Positions 50,801 to 64,000 of a stretch of DNA of 64,000 nt are shown piece after piece. Both the position numbers and the translations under genes were made by a program. The number at the start of each line of letters is the position of its first letter. Positions within the stretch are counted from its first letter, which is position 1. The DNA lies in the NCBI GenBank assembly GCA_019843655.1, contig JACDQD010000104.1:3100001-3164000 (forward strand), given 5' to 3'. Below the pieces are notes generated by a model that saw only the letters and a program-made list of their open reading frames with translations, was not told where the DNA came from and made no database searches. Source of the stretch: Lethocerus indicus (Eukaryota > Arthropoda > Insecta > Hemiptera > Belostomatidae).

Positions 50801-53800
50801 AAATACAGCTGACGTGGTGTGGAAACCGGTCTAGCGTATGGCCAGATAAGGGATAAGAAATGTTTAACGTTGTCGAATGAGCCTTGAATCACTCCGTAGA
50901 CTGTATTATGAGTTTCAGAATATACGCCGAATAGTAATGATGAACTGGACCTGCATCCACTGAGAGGGGAGTTCACTCATATTCCCTACAACATCTCTCG
51001 ATACTATTTTTAGTTTTACGGCCCCGAATGGATAAGTATGGTGCACATAAAAATTTTAACGCGCGTTCCTACGCCTCCTTTTTGGTTGTCAGTCCGCGTA
51101 CGATCGAAGCATCCCGGGAACGCTCTAACTACCCAAATAAGGCGTTGTTATAATGACCGTTTTAAGAAAGGAAAGTCATTAGGCCCCCCCCCATCTTCCG
51201 TTCCCATCTCCGAGTGACCGCTTGCCAGAGTTTTATTTTACTCGGAAAGTAAAATCCTACGACGGAATTTTTCTGGAATTATTATTATTAGATAAGATTC
51301 GAGTCGACGATTGCTCGGAGTCATCCAATTGCGGGGATAGCCTGAGAGAAAATCGTTAATTAGGCCCGGGTTAATTAATTACTTTTTGCCGGTCAACAGT
51401 TGGCGATTGAAAGCGCATATTAAACGGGGCTGATATTAAGGGCATAAATAATTTGATACGATTTCGTTATATATGTCTCGTGATGTGTATTTAATGAAAT
51501 GTATGAAATAATATTTACAAGTAATTAATTTTTTACGCATTAATATATTATTAGTTTATTATATGTAACTTAATTGTTTCTAAACGACAGGTATTTTATG
51601 TTCATGAAATAGAAAGTGAACCAATCAGGAAATTAACAGTGACAAAGACGGGGACTGAACAATAATGAGTAATAATGAGTGTGTATTTCATGTACGGATA
51701 GAGTACGGAATTTTATGGATTACTGAATTATTCATTTATTTTCATCGCTTCATTCAAAAATTCCCAATACAAAATTCACTAACACAAATGGTCCCCGAAA
51801 ATAGTTTGAACCCGTTGCACTTCATTTTCTTCCATGTATTCATGTTTCATCCTTTCAATGTTTGGCCAATGGCAAATGGTTCCAATTTGGTGGTTGTAAG
51901 TGACTTGAAATCTGTGAAAAAGTGGGCGTTATCAACTTCGGTCTCAGGTGCAATTCAAACACGGTTATCGCGACCGTTATACTTTGTCCGGCTTAGATAA
52001 GTGTCTCCGAGATCCGAGTGCAAATATTTCCAGTGGGGGACCTATGTGGGAATCTTTCTTTTTTCTGCAGTAATTTGTTACCTTATACGTGTCTCGCTGC
52101 AAAATGTCACTCACATTTCCCGATAGATTTTATCTCTCGCGACAAGGGCAAATAAACGCAGAAGCGAATGTCACTGTTTGATGGATGTTATTCGCTGTTA
52201 TTAGGCGAGCGTCGTTTTCGAAGGATTCAGATAGGAGTCACAACATTTGAGTCGATGGATTGATGCATTTGTCATTTTAGTTAATTTCGCTAACAGCTAA
52301 TTTCTACGCCATTCATAATAAGATAACAATCCTCCGAATTACTACTAAATACTAATTTCCCAATTATTGTGCTTTTAACGCAATACTGAATCGGTAAATT
52401 TCTTTGAAATTACGCTGCATTAGTCTCCTGTCTCCGTCTATGAACGCTATTTGGCCGTAGGTAATATTCCGATAGCGAGATGTTCGGCACTATTTTAATG
52501 CCCCATGTTCTAGCTAGACGTATTGAAGTAAGGCTAATCCACCTTACATTCCCGAAACATTACACTGTTTCGTATTTCCAGATAGTTTTTTCATTTTTCC
52601 ATCCGGGTACCGACAGGTTCGATCGACGCTCGTCCCCCCAATCCGTGAGATTACATCGCTTCGTCGAGCTATCTGCCGAATCACGGAGATGCACAGTGAA
52701 AGGAAAACGAGAGCTCTGGCTCCGACGAGTCGTAAAATTCCCCCAACAGCCGCCACCGTCGGCTATACGACGACTGCTATTTGTGAACGGGGAAGGGGGC
52801 CGGCAAGAGAGAAGAAATTGTAAGGAAATAGAATAAATAAGAGAACGGAGGGAAAGAGAAGAGGCGGAGGAGGAAGGAGGAGCAGTTAAACTGTGTGCTC
52901 ACCCCTCGCCGACTATGTTTATGACTCAGATCGGCTCATTGTGCTTCTTACCAACGAGCGCATCCTCCCACAGCCGAGGGGACTTCTGGGGCCGTTACGA
53001 AATTATTGAAACCGTAAAGTTGTAAATACGGGGTTGTTAAATACATAAAATAAGGGACTCGGATTCCCCCTCGCCGGTCGATTTCCATTCCGCCCTGCGG
53101 TCCGCTTCGATGATCGAGAATAGAGGGTTGCTGTCATAAAATGCTTCACCCGGAATCGTCTGTCTTATTGTAAAGAAAAAACAACTACGGGCTAAATGTT
53201 CCGTAAATTCATTTATTAGTTTCCGTATTGTGGGGAAAAATTTCGGAGCCGAAATTGCCTCGGGCCTTCGACGGTCACTATCTCCGTGCAACTAGATTAA
53301 GGTTTTCCCTCTCCGAGGTTTCTCCAACCATCAGTAGGCAAAGACATCCTCTCGGCGTGACAGTGATGCATTCCTCAGAAAAGTATCTGTAAGGAAGAGT
53401 TGCGAGGAGAAACCGGCAGCGAGAATGAACCCACGATGAAGAGGAAATACATTAGTTCGTGTCTCAATTATGTGTCTTTATATGTCAGTGCAACTTATGT
53501 GATGTCAGTAGAATCCGATAATATTTTAAGGAAACATTGTACAGACACATCAACATTGTATCAAGATGCTTGTGGAAATCTCCGTCCTACTTACATTATT
53601 ATTTTAGTATCCTCGGGACAGAGCCACATTAACCCAATTAAACAACCGGTTAAAATATTTCTATGAATCAACCCTACACAATGTCACGGTAATAGATTCA
53701 AAACCGAAAACTAAATGAATCATAATTATTTGAAGTGCAATGACGGGTACGCGGCGTAGGTGAGTCACCGAAGACGGGTTACTTACGTTCGCTTCCGGCG

Positions 53801-54971
53801 CCATAAAGGAAACGATTAAACTATTCAATGCCCACAGTCCCCGACAGCCATTGACGCTGTGACTAGTCTAGAAGAATGGAGAACTATTTATTCGGCGGGA
53901 ACTACAAACTGTGGGATAATATTCATAGATTTCCCGAGGCGAGCAGTAAGTTTGGCCTGCTAAGTAGTAAGGAAAAATATGCCCAATTCGTAAAAGCAGG
54001 GACGTGACTCCTCATTTGTGAAATTTGACTAATAACCGTATATGTATTTATGTTTGGAATACCACCTATTGCGTTAATCTACCCCCGCTTAGGTATTTGG
54101 TCTTGTGCTGGTCCGGTTTCGAACTTCTCGTCATCTGGAGTAGAGTTCCAGGCTCTTAAGTTTGCTGGTTTCTTGTGTGATATCCTGTTTGCACTGATAC
54201 TGCCCGTGTAATACCTCATTAATGAAATTCGATGTATGCACACATACACAAACACCCACATAATGATAAATAATATTCTGTGAAGCAACTTTTTTTATAT
54301 AAGCTATATTTAGGTATAATTCACCTATAACGGTTTCTAATTATTTACTCTAGTTCGTTCGTGTGTGTTGTGTAGTTTTATATGGCATGAAAGGAATGTT
54401 TAATCGTATTCGTTTTAGTAGACAATCATTTGTACGGTTCTTTGTTGTCAGGTCAGAGTTCATTAATCACTCGGAGGACGGGGGGCAAAAACAATCCTGT
54501 ATCTAGGGAATTCTAAATCCCAACGCATACAAACATCTCCGGGGCTTTCAGCCTAATCATATACTCTCGGTGTGGGCTTAGATATCGAAGATTCCCCAAG
54601 AACAGTTCCAAGCTGTTTCCGACTTAATTTTTCTTCGAAAATTTTGATCAACATTTATTGAATGCTTAAGTGCCTCAATAAATGACGATTCGGAATATCT
54701 CTGTTGCTGGAGGTATCTTATCTTATTGGGGACTGAAAATCAGCGAAAAGGGCGGTGGTGATGGCATTAAGCCGTCATTCTAGAGCGAATCCATCGATCG
54801 AGATGACTAAATTTCATCGGCAATGATTCAGCGCCATTTATTCTGGTCTGGATGCCCCCGTGCCCCGTTCAAAAGTCGTAACGCCCGTCCCTAAATTAAA
54901 ACGGAGCATTAAACGTGGGAGCGGTTTTTTCGGCGCGGCCTGAGATTTACACGGGCCGATTTATGGGGTTG

Positions 54972-54998
54972 TGAGGCGTGTGCTCTGAGGCGTGTGCT
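54972..54998. repeat. two-copy 14-bp tandem repeat
   Basis: TGAGGCGTGTGCT occurs at 54972-54984 and 54986-54998, identical over 13 bases with a one-base spacer, inside a CpG-rich patch. Confidence 0.85.
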
Positions 54999-56249
54999 GT
55001 ATCGTGGCAACGGGCGCCGATCGACCGACGTGGCCACTCACCGTCCCCACCAGCCAGGATCAGATTTGTCCTTCGCTCGTGCGTGGGGACGCCAAATCCC
55101 ATGCCCAATGGACAACGGCCACAGATGGCAGTCCGAGCAACCGTTCCCATCGCGCGACAAACAATCCTGAACCTAGAAGGGACGGAAAAATATTTTGATG
55201 GTTTTTGAGATATCTCACAATCGTATACAAACTAAATTGAATACCATTAATAACCGACTATTTCGAGGATTTCATCCGGAAAATAGGCAGGTCGCTCGTG
55301 TACTAGTCGCAAATCTTATCTCGGCTTCGAATCAATTCAAAAATTAACGTATCGCTAACTCGCAGCATTTATTCGAGTCCCGAATTTCGTGAAACAATCG
55401 CCAAAGTAACTCGCATCGAGGCTTCGATCCGTTGATAAGGGTATAAAGAAAATAGTTAATAGGTGTGAGAGAAATGATAATCAAAAATATCGATAACTGT
55501 TTAAACTGTCAATCAGTCTGTACACCAGAGAATGAATGAACTTTTATCAATGGCAATTGATTAGCGTGAGAGAGGATTGAATTTACCTCCCTCATTGAAA
55601 TAATTAAAATTTAAATGACGATCGCTGTTGATTCGTTCATTGGCCCGATTTTCCCTAGTTTCATCACTTTATTGAACGATTGAGGATAAAATTCAGTCCG
55701 CGTATCTATTTGTGGGTCTGGCAGCACCGATAGCTTTGATTCAATATGTTAATCTAGAACGGAAATTGTTCGACAGCTCATTGAACGATAAAGCTATTTT
55801 TACAATTGATTGCATATCGCGGCGTCTCGAGTTCAGTTTGATTTCCACGCTTACATTCAGCAGAAATATAGAGCATTATGCGCGCCTTTCCAATTATTGC
55901 AATAATTTTATGATTAGGGGCTTTGAATGAATGATTCTTCATATTTGACGGCCTGCAGAGAGTTGCTGAGACTATACCTCGTATTATTAATGCGTTGAAC
56001 ACTAAAATCCGACTGGTTGGAGAACCCTACTCTGAGAGATTTAAGATACACGGAGCATTTAAGATAGTGTTGTCTTAATATTCATTTATACGGCTGGCTA
56101 TATTTGTGTGTCACCCGGTCTTCCCCCTTGTGGGTGCGGCCATCCCTTAAGAGGGCGGCGTAAATCCCATCTTAATTTTAAAGGGCGTTACGGGAACTCC
56201 AACCATTCCCCGATATCTTTACGGGGATGCGGATATATCGCTTCCCCTA

Positions 56250-56278
56250 CTCTCTCTCTCTCTCGCTCTCTCTCACAC

Positions 56279-56370
<92 letters not shown>
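56250..56370. repeat. compound microsatellite (CT)n-(CA)n-(AT)31
   Basis: A CT tract with one G interruption (56250-56274), then a CA tract with one G interruption (to 56308), then 31 pure AT units (56309-56370). The junctions are seamless, as expected when one dinucleotide repeat evolves at the edge of another. Confidence 0.97.
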
Positions 56371-56372
<2 letters not shown>

Positions 56373-58275
56373 TCACCTCGTGAGGTCAGGATACAGTTGA
56401 ACAGTTTGATAAATTAAATTAGAATCTTAAGCGACCTAGGTTAATGGAAATGGAATTTAAACACGTAAGCACTAACAGTACCAAACATTACGACATTTCA
56501 AATAATAACATGACCACAGATAGAGAAATATGACCTTTATTTCTGAGAAATATTCCTGTGTTCATCTTCAATAACTAAGGGTAGCGTAAAAAATCAAATG
56601 CAATTTTATTACATGTTTAACCACTAAATAGGTAGTGCGGAAGTATAATTTCATACCGTTTTAATAAGGCACAAAAAATGAGTTGGCAGTTGACGATGGC
56701 ATGGGATTTGCAAGAACGGTCATAAAACTCACAGCCTACAAAAATGCCATCAAAAGTGAATTGAGTCCGATAAAGAAATATTACATGACGGGGGCCGTAA
56801 ACGCTAAACGCTCATGACTAAGGGCGCCCGTTAATGGTTCGTTCCGTGGGCAATAAAGTCCCACTTGGCCAAACAGTCTCCGTGGTTAAAAGGGGCGAAA
56901 TGAAATTGGCAAGAATTGACTTCTTATGAAAAGGGCATAGAGAAGACAGAGAGCGGCAATACTACTGTGAACATTATACATGAATCAATGCTTGAAGAGA
57001 GCACAAAAGAAGAATCCTCCCATATTTTGATTATAGCTCCTGTTTCCTTTTTTGAACAAGGTTAGAATGAAACCTATTACGTTGCCTATCGTTTTTTTAA
57101 GCCAAGCTTTTTCCTTCCAATTTTGCAGAAAATTCCCCTTCGTTTGAATTCCTCGTGCATAAAGTCTAAATTAAAATGCACATTGCACAGCCTAATAAAG
57201 TGGTATTGGGCTCTAACCCAAAGATATGATATCTATATTATATTTTCCCATAACGTTAATATCTAAAATGCGCGGAAAATGAATTATACGATAACACTGA
57301 TGTTTAAAATCAACAATTTCAACATTCAGACTAGAATATTAATTAAATTTACGATTAAAACCTAAAAAGTACAGATTTTCAGTCAAAAATTCTCTTCCTA
57401 TATGTATTATAGTTTGACATCACAAACTCATTTCTAACCTACGATCTCCGCTAACATATTTGGTCATTCTGGTTTTAACTTACGCTGTGTTATTCCGTTA
57501 CTAATATCGCTATATTGGTACTTTCGCGTATCGTCTACCGACGATAGTATCCTATCAGCACTGTTTGACATTTGTATTTTGCCATAATTTAATGCCAATT
57601 TGTCGATTTTATTCAAAGAAGAGTGTAGAGTGACAACTGCATCATTAACAAATAAGGTACACCCGAAAGTAGTCGGAGCTGGAAAATTACCGGCCATCGG
57701 GGTCTTCGACGTTGGCCGGGCGCTAACCCACCGTTTTTTTTTCAGAACTTTATTGAAGTGCTCAAAAGCGGGCAGTTTGTATGCCCAAAGTTAATTGCGC
57801 TTTCGGGCGAAGACACGGCCGGATGGGGGGCGGTGGGTAAATTACTTTTTTTATAGGTGGCATATATGGGGTTTGGGCCGGCGTGGGGCCGGTTTTCAGA
57901 TAAGGCGGCGTAAATAAGCCGGAGTTACAAACTCAATTTGCATGATTTTTGGCGGCCCAATTTTCGCGTTTGTCCCCCGACCCCGGAACCCCGAAGGATT
58001 CAGTTATAAAACCATTCGGGGAACTCTGAACCGAACAAATGGCAGTTTCGGCTTTGGAAGGGTGCTGAATTTTTCTCCACTGGTAGATTTCTGCAAGATC
58101 GGAATTTGAAAAAAAAAGTTGGAATGACGGTCGTTTCTGTTCTGAATAAATGGGTTTTTACTGTATCTCCGAAGCATGAAGATATCTGTCATTATCAAAA
58201 TTAAATTCCTTAAAGACCGGATTGCTAATTATAACCGCAGAGTCAAACTGATAATACGTCAAGAAAAAGCAAAAC

Positions 58276-58278
<3 letters not shown>

Positions 58279-58306
<28 letters not shown>
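58279..58306. repeat. (AG)14 microsatellite
   Basis: Fourteen uninterrupted AG units. Confidence 0.96.
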
Positions 58307-58309
<3 letters not shown>

Positions 58310-60965
58310 GACAGGGAGACAGTGGGCGGTCGAAGGAACGCCTAATTTAAACTTTGCTTTCACTTATACACCGACATCTCGACTCAGTGACTTTAGGCAT
58401 TGTTTCGCGAACTGATATTTCTCTCACTTAAGACATATGAATGTGTCTGAGGCGAGAAGTTAAAATAAATTGTTTGTTTTTGATCCCGTTTAATACACGG
58501 GATCCATCATCGCATAGGATGTCCTTGTATTTCACAGTCCAAAGGGTATACAGGTATTTGTACATATATTTAAATTTCTTATCTACGAAATTCTGTACTA
58601 TCCCGTACTAAATTCTGGACCCAAATACAATAAAATATGTTTATCGGTTATCTGGGGTGGATCTCCAATTCAGCGGTAATAATGCATGTGGCAGGTATTA
58701 ATTCGGTCTATCTATGGGGTCGGACCGGTGGATAAACTGTTGTGCGGCCCTTCGTTGTTTGTTGGGGTCGACAGGCAAATGGGGCCCTGATAGGGACCTT
58801 ATGTGCCCAGTAAACGGTTAACGTTGTTCGAAACGCCACGGCCAAGATGCGGGCGCGACACGGCCCCGGCCTCCTCTATTGAAATTAATGGCTACAATCA
58901 AATGGATGGCGCGCGTTAAACGAGGGCCATCTATCACCAGGTACGTCCACAAAGTTATCTTCAATTTATACACCAACTGACGTATAAACAGTAAAAAATT
59001 GATTCTAAACAAATACACTTTAGTCGCTACCATCTTCACCAACATATAAAAAAACTGTAGTAGCAACTGTAATACAACTCTCTGTAGTTTCATTGTTCCA
59101 TACCGTACGCGTAATTAGTATCTATATGGGCAAAATAAAGCCTGATAAACTATTTATACTTGGACAATTATAGCCTAGGATAATAGCCTTCATAACACGA
59201 ATTAAGTTACCAATTATCTGGGAAGTTTTTTACACATACACTTTACATTTCGAAAGCCTGCTTCGTGGATTCGCTTAGACCTAGATTCAAATTTGGGTCA
59301 ATTACCGCATGAAAGTCTAAGGTTGAATGAGGAACCAACATTTTCTCGCGTTTAATTTTGTTTGAGTGTTTACATTTAATAACAGGGGACACCCGTTAAC
59401 GTCTACAAAGGGGTGTAGAGGCCTGGAAGGAGTCCCCAACCTAATTTTAAAGTCGGCTGATTGAAATTGGAGGGAAGACTGCGAGATTAATATTTTGTAG
59501 CCGGGCAGAGTGTTGGTAGAAATGAGACTAGGATTTAGAAGTGTGGCCCTGGGAAGGGCTCAATCTTAGCCGCCTCTCCCTTTTCACACTCCAGTCCAAT
59601 TTGGAGCCGCGTTCGGCCGATTTGGTCCGAGCGCCTCGTTGATTGGGCGCTCGAGAAAAAAATCAACTTGCAAGGCGGCTTCAAATTAAATTGGGCATTC
59701 GTCGCTGTTGGGGACGCTGTCCAAATTGTTGTTAATAACACTGCTATTTAATGAATAGACTCATAAATCCATTATAGTTCTGAATTCAAATGTAGACATT
59801 TGGACATATATACTAGTGGCCGCTAGTTCATTGAGACAAGGGAAAACAGAATTTCTTTCAGAAATACCAGAAAGGGTGATGGGGACGCTAAGGAGGGTGG
59901 ATTGACAACGCGAGAAAAATTAAGCCGTTAAATTACGACAGAGATAAATATGATTAGAACATGAGTTCAAAATAAGCCGATGAAATTCAAACGATACCCT
60001 CTTTCATTTTGCAGGTTAATTATTATAACCGAGACTTTTCTTCTTGTCGTTAATAAGCGTCCTCCCTGGAGCTTTGCCCGCTAACCAATAATTTATTTGC
60101 CGATAGCCGGAGGGAGAGTTTTAATATTAGGAACTGCGAAGCGACTCAATGATAAATAATGGCCGGCCTTCCCCTCGAGAAATTACAATAGCGTCGTTAT
60201 TAATTGCGCTCGGGAGTTTATCTTCTTTTAAGAGGAAAGCCGGCACCACCTTAATTACCGGGCCGGGCGCCGTCTCTTACTGTTGCGGATTAATTTCTAA
60301 TTCGAGCCGAAATAAGTAGTCGCCAGCGAGGAGCAGAAGTCCGTCCGGATAGACCGGCTGAGGTAAACCAGTCGGTAGTTGTTTTTTTTTCATGCAACGA
60401 GTCTAGTTTCAAGCGCTCGAACAAGTCGCGGACTCGATTGTGACCCTTTCAAGAGCGTCTCAGCGCTTACGCCTTACAACCTTCCCGAAGCGGGGAGACG
60501 GTATTCTGGCGACAGTAAAACTAGATCAGGAACGAAGCTTTTATTCGTTTAACGCTCATTGTATAAAACAGGACAAATTTACGCGTGATCCAACGTGAAT
60601 GCATTCTAATCAAAACGCATATTAAACTAAGCCCTGGTAACCCCTATCTGACCCCTGGTGAAGCTCTCCAGCAGAAATAATATACGGAATAGCAAACAGA
60701 GTATTAGACAGCAAACACAGTATCACTTCGAAATCCGTTGTTTTAACGACTCGTCGATTTAATGTAGTCGCGTGTTGGGTGCGCATATCTTTTTGTCCTC
60801 GTCAACTCGGTCCACAGCTTCCTTGTCTTATAATTGCGAAAGCGCGGCCAAATTTATAAGGCCAGAGGAGGAGGAGGTGGAGGAATATCCGGGGGCTTTT
60901 AATCAGCAGAGATGACGGGCCGGCTGACTATGCTAGAGCGGCTCTAAAAATAAAGTTCGCCCTTC

Positions 60966-60989
60966 ACGCCGGGAGAGTCAGCCCGGCGT
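60966..60989. repeat. GC-rich 8-bp perfect inverted repeat, 8-base loop
   Basis: ACGCCGGG (60966-60973) pairs with CCCGGCGT (60982-60989) around AGAGTCAG. Sits in a local GC-rich patch. Confidence 0.8.
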
Positions 60990-61340
60990 TCAATGCCTGT
61001 TTAAAAACCGCGCTTTTTTCATTATTTTTCCTCCTGTTGAATACAAATCACGCTCTCTTAAAAAGAGTGCCAATTCAGGGGTGGTTCCTCCCTCTCTCTC
61101 ACCAACGGCGATCGGTTAATTAAGTTCACGCCGGTGGTGAATTACGTTCGTATGTACCGTCGTCCATGATCTCTGAAATTTACTAGAGGATGATACAAGT
61201 CCTAATTCGCGTCTTGGCGGACAAAGAGAATGTACGTTGATATTTAGGATTATTAAGAAATCAATATGCAATTCAAGATAACTCGCTATGACATTAAACA
61301 AACAATTTATTTGTCTGCAGGAAAAAAACTTATTTTTTTA

Positions 61341-61365
61341 GGATCACGTTTCGTGGCCGTGATCC
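61341..61365. repeat. 8-bp inverted repeat, 9-base loop
   Basis: GGATCACG (61341-61348) pairs with CGTGATCC (61358-61365). The upstream flank is an A/T-rich run; no terminator-like or RNA-gene context. Confidence 0.75.
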
Positions 61366-63528
61366 AAATAATGTCCGTATTGAAATACGAGACTCTTGAC
61401 GATATCATCAAGAGCGGCAGTCAAAACGCGGCCTAGATATCAAGGATCGGACACGGTCAGAGCCAAGAATATTTCCGTAGACTCTTCCCGGAGAATTATT
61501 TATCACTGATATGATTACAAAATCTCAGTTTTGTTTCCTGTTATTTTTTGTAGTGGAAATTAGAAGCTTTTTTATTCTAAATTGAAACTGATAGTCTGAA
61601 AATGCACTATTTTTAGTTCAAGTATGAAAAATGATAAGATGTATATAATTTTATTAAAATCAAATCCACGTATTTCCATCAGTCACACTGAGGGTTTGCT
61701 ACATCCTCACTTTCGGAACAATATCGAACGTGTCATTATATTCCAAACCGTTTGGGATCCCTAAAAAACTTTCAATAGTCTCTGATGCCGACCTGCGCAG
61801 TTTTTATAATATCAATATATTAATTTATGCCGCCTATATTAAAATATAAAAAAAGAACATGCCCCGTACCTCACGTAATTTCCCGCTTCCTCCGGTTGTA
61901 TTATATTTAGCTTTATTTTGGCCGCACTTATAGATTTTCCGTTTCAAAATTCTAAAAGTAGCCTAACTCAATCGTGTTAGTGTGTCACTGGAGTCGTTAT
62001 ATTCGCTGGCGTTAGGCCAGGGTGTGTCTTCTGATGCAGGGACCGATTCTATGTATGATTTAGGCAGTTTAGCAGATGGATGGACGGATCTGAGGATGGC
62101 GCTTGGGACTCGACAATCGAAAGGGAACGATATCGTCCCCGTTTATAAATAGCCGACGGTGGTGCTAACGACCGCGACCACCATTTTATTTTCAGTTGGT
62201 GGCATTTCCTGTTGATTGCAGTTCGACTCCTTATCTGAACCGTTTGTTCCGCCCGATCGAGCTCGAAAGATTCTGTTCGCAAGAGCGACTATATTCTGGC
62301 GTCGAAACAACAACGAATTGTGAAAATATTGTGACGCGACAGCAGACATATGATGTAACACGGTATTTTTGTTGACGAATAGTTTCACAAATATTTAATA
62401 GAATAAACATACATACATAATCGTACGATCGTCTAATCGATTTTAGACGTAAATAAAAATATGAACGAGTATTTACCACCAACGGAACATATTTGTTCGA
62501 CCAACATTTACTCTGACGGCCTTATAAACAGCCTGTAGAAATGCAACGAACTGACGTGAGTCTAGTGTTTGTCACTGTGCAATAATACGCCACGAAATGT
62601 ATTAAACATTGATCTTACTTGATTATTCCCTTAAGGCCCTACGGGGTTAAAATACCCGGTGCTTAAATTGAAAGATAAAGCGGGAGGAAAACTACGTCGC
62701 AAATAGACAAGTGGGTGCTAAGTGTGAAACGATTAGAACCATTAAATGCACACCAAGAAGAATCCAGAGTTCTCTCACGCAACAGGCAATTTAACTAGAG
62801 CGAATTCTTATTTGACATGTTGGAGCTGAGTCGACCGAAGGTTTCTGTCAACGGGCCGGATTCGGTTGACCGAAATGGACCCGACCAGAGACCGAAGGGG
62901 TAACGATCGGTCAACAATGCCGGCAATAGGCCACCGCCGTCGGAAAATTAAACCGGGGGAGCGTGCTAACGTGGGAGGGGCTGGCGGCGGCTTTCTTTGT
63001 CCGTCGACTCCGCCCAGCTGCCCTGTTTACATCCGCTGATGGAAACTTTCCCTGCAAATTGTCCGGATGGGGAGTATTCACGGGCAACCCGCGAACGAAG
63101 AACCGGCGGTATAATTGTGACCGAAATACCCCCCATCCATTCACTGGTACATGGTTCAGTTTTAATTGCCCGAGTCCTAAAACCCCGCGAGATTAACGCA
63201 ATCCTGTCACACTCGTCCCTAAATTTAGACATCTGAAAATACTGAGAATAGGCGACGCGTAAGGCTTTTTGTTCCTCCATCGAATTGATTAAGTCGGTTA
63301 CCTCCTCCGTTCTACATCGGATCGCGTTTCCGATTTCCTGGTTATTTCACCAGTCTTTCTTTTTGTAAACGGGTGTTTTTATTTTAGCTGCTTCTCAATA
63401 CAAACTATTCCACAGAGTTAAGGAACGGAAGCACAATTGGTTTCCAGAAATGGACTGGTCCGTTTAGTTATATTATCGCACCCGCGTAATGAGTAACTCT
63501 GATCAGTATACGTGTCATTCTCACACAT

Positions 63529-63553
63529 TGTGTAATGTATTACGTATTACACA
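63529..63553. repeat. 8-bp inverted repeat with nested TATTACG direct repeat
   Basis: TGTGTAAT (63529-63536) pairs with ATTACACA (63546-63553). Within it, GTATTAC is directly repeated (63537-63543 and 63544-63550). Confidence 0.7.
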
Positions 63554-64000
63554 TAAGGCGGACGGGACTAGTGCAACGCAAAATGTTTTGCCCAATGCAA
63601 AACGATTGCATATACATAGAGCCATCGCGTGTAAATATTTTAAACTAAGGCTGGAATGTACATGATTAATTTGTTTCTACAATAATTGTTCATTGCCCAA
63701 TGCTCGGTTTAGTGTGTTCTTACATGTATCTGGATTACAATCCAAATAACGTGTCTCCTTATTACTCTTTATTCCTTTCGGTTAATTTGATATTATACTA
63801 CTTGATATATAAATAAAGACATTCTCGGTCCTGGGAATCCACTCTGCCAGGAGGGGATGGAACTGCTTTGAATAAAGCTTAATATTCGAGAGAACCTAAA
63901 CTTTTCCCATTATTACTTTCCCTCCCCCACCACCAGAGCTGCGAGAGTAAAATCGAATTCAATGAAGTTTCATGGCCATAGCGCGTGGACATATTTTAAA

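Larger units (their letters stand above)
45968..56249. other. noncoding interval; no gene recognised
   Basis: AT-rich DNA with GC-richer patches at about 46890-47250, 49110-49360, 50270-50700, 52600-53000 and 54870-55160. Contains a hairpin at 47846-47867, a G-rich run at 50518-50531, an AGGCGTGTGCT tandem duplication at 54972-54998 and many TAATTA words around 51356-51383. Open frames up to 118 codons (52480-52836) are unrecognised. Confidence 0.5.
56371..64000. other. distal noncoding interval; no gene recognised
   Basis: AT-rich to 57650, then alternating AT-rich and CpG-containing patches (57770-58000, 58700-58920, 59560-59720, 60040-60350, 60840-61000, 62860-63190). Holds (AG)14 at 58279-58306, a short GAG repeat at 60865-60883 and hairpins at 60966-60989, 61341-61365 and 63529-63553. 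Open frames, including overlapping ones on both strands at 62.9-63.3 kb, match no family. Confidence 0.5.

Noticed and set aside
56188..56383. Open frames across the compound microsatellite on both strands
   Set aside because: They encode only dipeptide runs produced by the repeat.
16299..57943. Eight ATTTGCAT octamers across the window
   Set aside because: About four are expected by chance at this base composition, so the excess is too small to claim a system.
62911..63280. Overlapping open frames on both strands near the right end
   Set aside because: Several frames are open at once in a GC-richer patch, which indicates composition; none shows a recognisable domain.
1..64000. Search for transposons, retroelements, viral genes, CRISPR arrays, rRNA and TTAGG telomeric arrays
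   Set aside because: No transposase, reverse transcriptase, integrase or capsid-like frame, no long terminal repeats, no spaced identical repeats and no telomeric arrays were seen. Short nonautonomous elements could still be missed without a repeat library.

Overview
This is a eukaryotic, almost entirely noncoding window, most likely from an insect. The evidence is AT-rich DNA with no prokaryotic-style gene packing, a consensus GT splice donor, long dinucleotide microsatellites, and a single recognisable protein-coding exon. That exon lies on the minus strand (24807 down to 24466). It encodes the first 114 residues of a failed axon connections (fax) homologue: an acidic, low-complexity N-terminus followed by the start of the thioredoxin/GST-like FAXC domain. 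The clade is inferred from how closely the conserved block resembles insect fax as I remember it. The species cannot be named from what I can see.

Layout. From 1 to about 24.46 kb is probably fax intron 1, read on the minus strand, because no exon 2 could be recognised there. It is mainly AT-rich with three GC/CpG-rich islands: 7.68-7.92 kb, 10.85-11.13 kb and 16.64-17.06 kb. The last of these carries a perfect CRE palindrome. At 23.5-25.1 kb a broader GC-rich zone covers the fax promoter, 5' UTR, exon 1 and start of the intron. From 25.1 to 64 kb is intergenic or regulatory DNA upstream of fax. It holds no exon I can assign. It does contain an ancient 129-bp-period tandem duplication (35.05-35.27 kb), a second short duplication whose copies end at aligned splice-donor-like words (36.9/37.15 kb), potential G-quadruplexes on opposite strands (43.95/44.1 kb), several perfect inverted repeats (44-46 kb, 60.9 kb, 61.3 kb), a compound CT/CA/TA microsatellite (56.25-56.37 kb), and clusters of TAATTA-type homeodomain words.

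No tRNA, rRNA, CRISPR array, viral gene or recognisable transposase or reverse transcriptase was found. No new multi-gene system is visible. The most interesting material is structural and regulatory: the 35-kb duplication, the two splice-like duplicates at 37 kb, and the intronic CpG islands. Several open frames longer than expected for this base composition (31.2-31.7 kb, 6.3-6.97 kb, 44.5-44.9 kb) are flagged but match no family I recognise.
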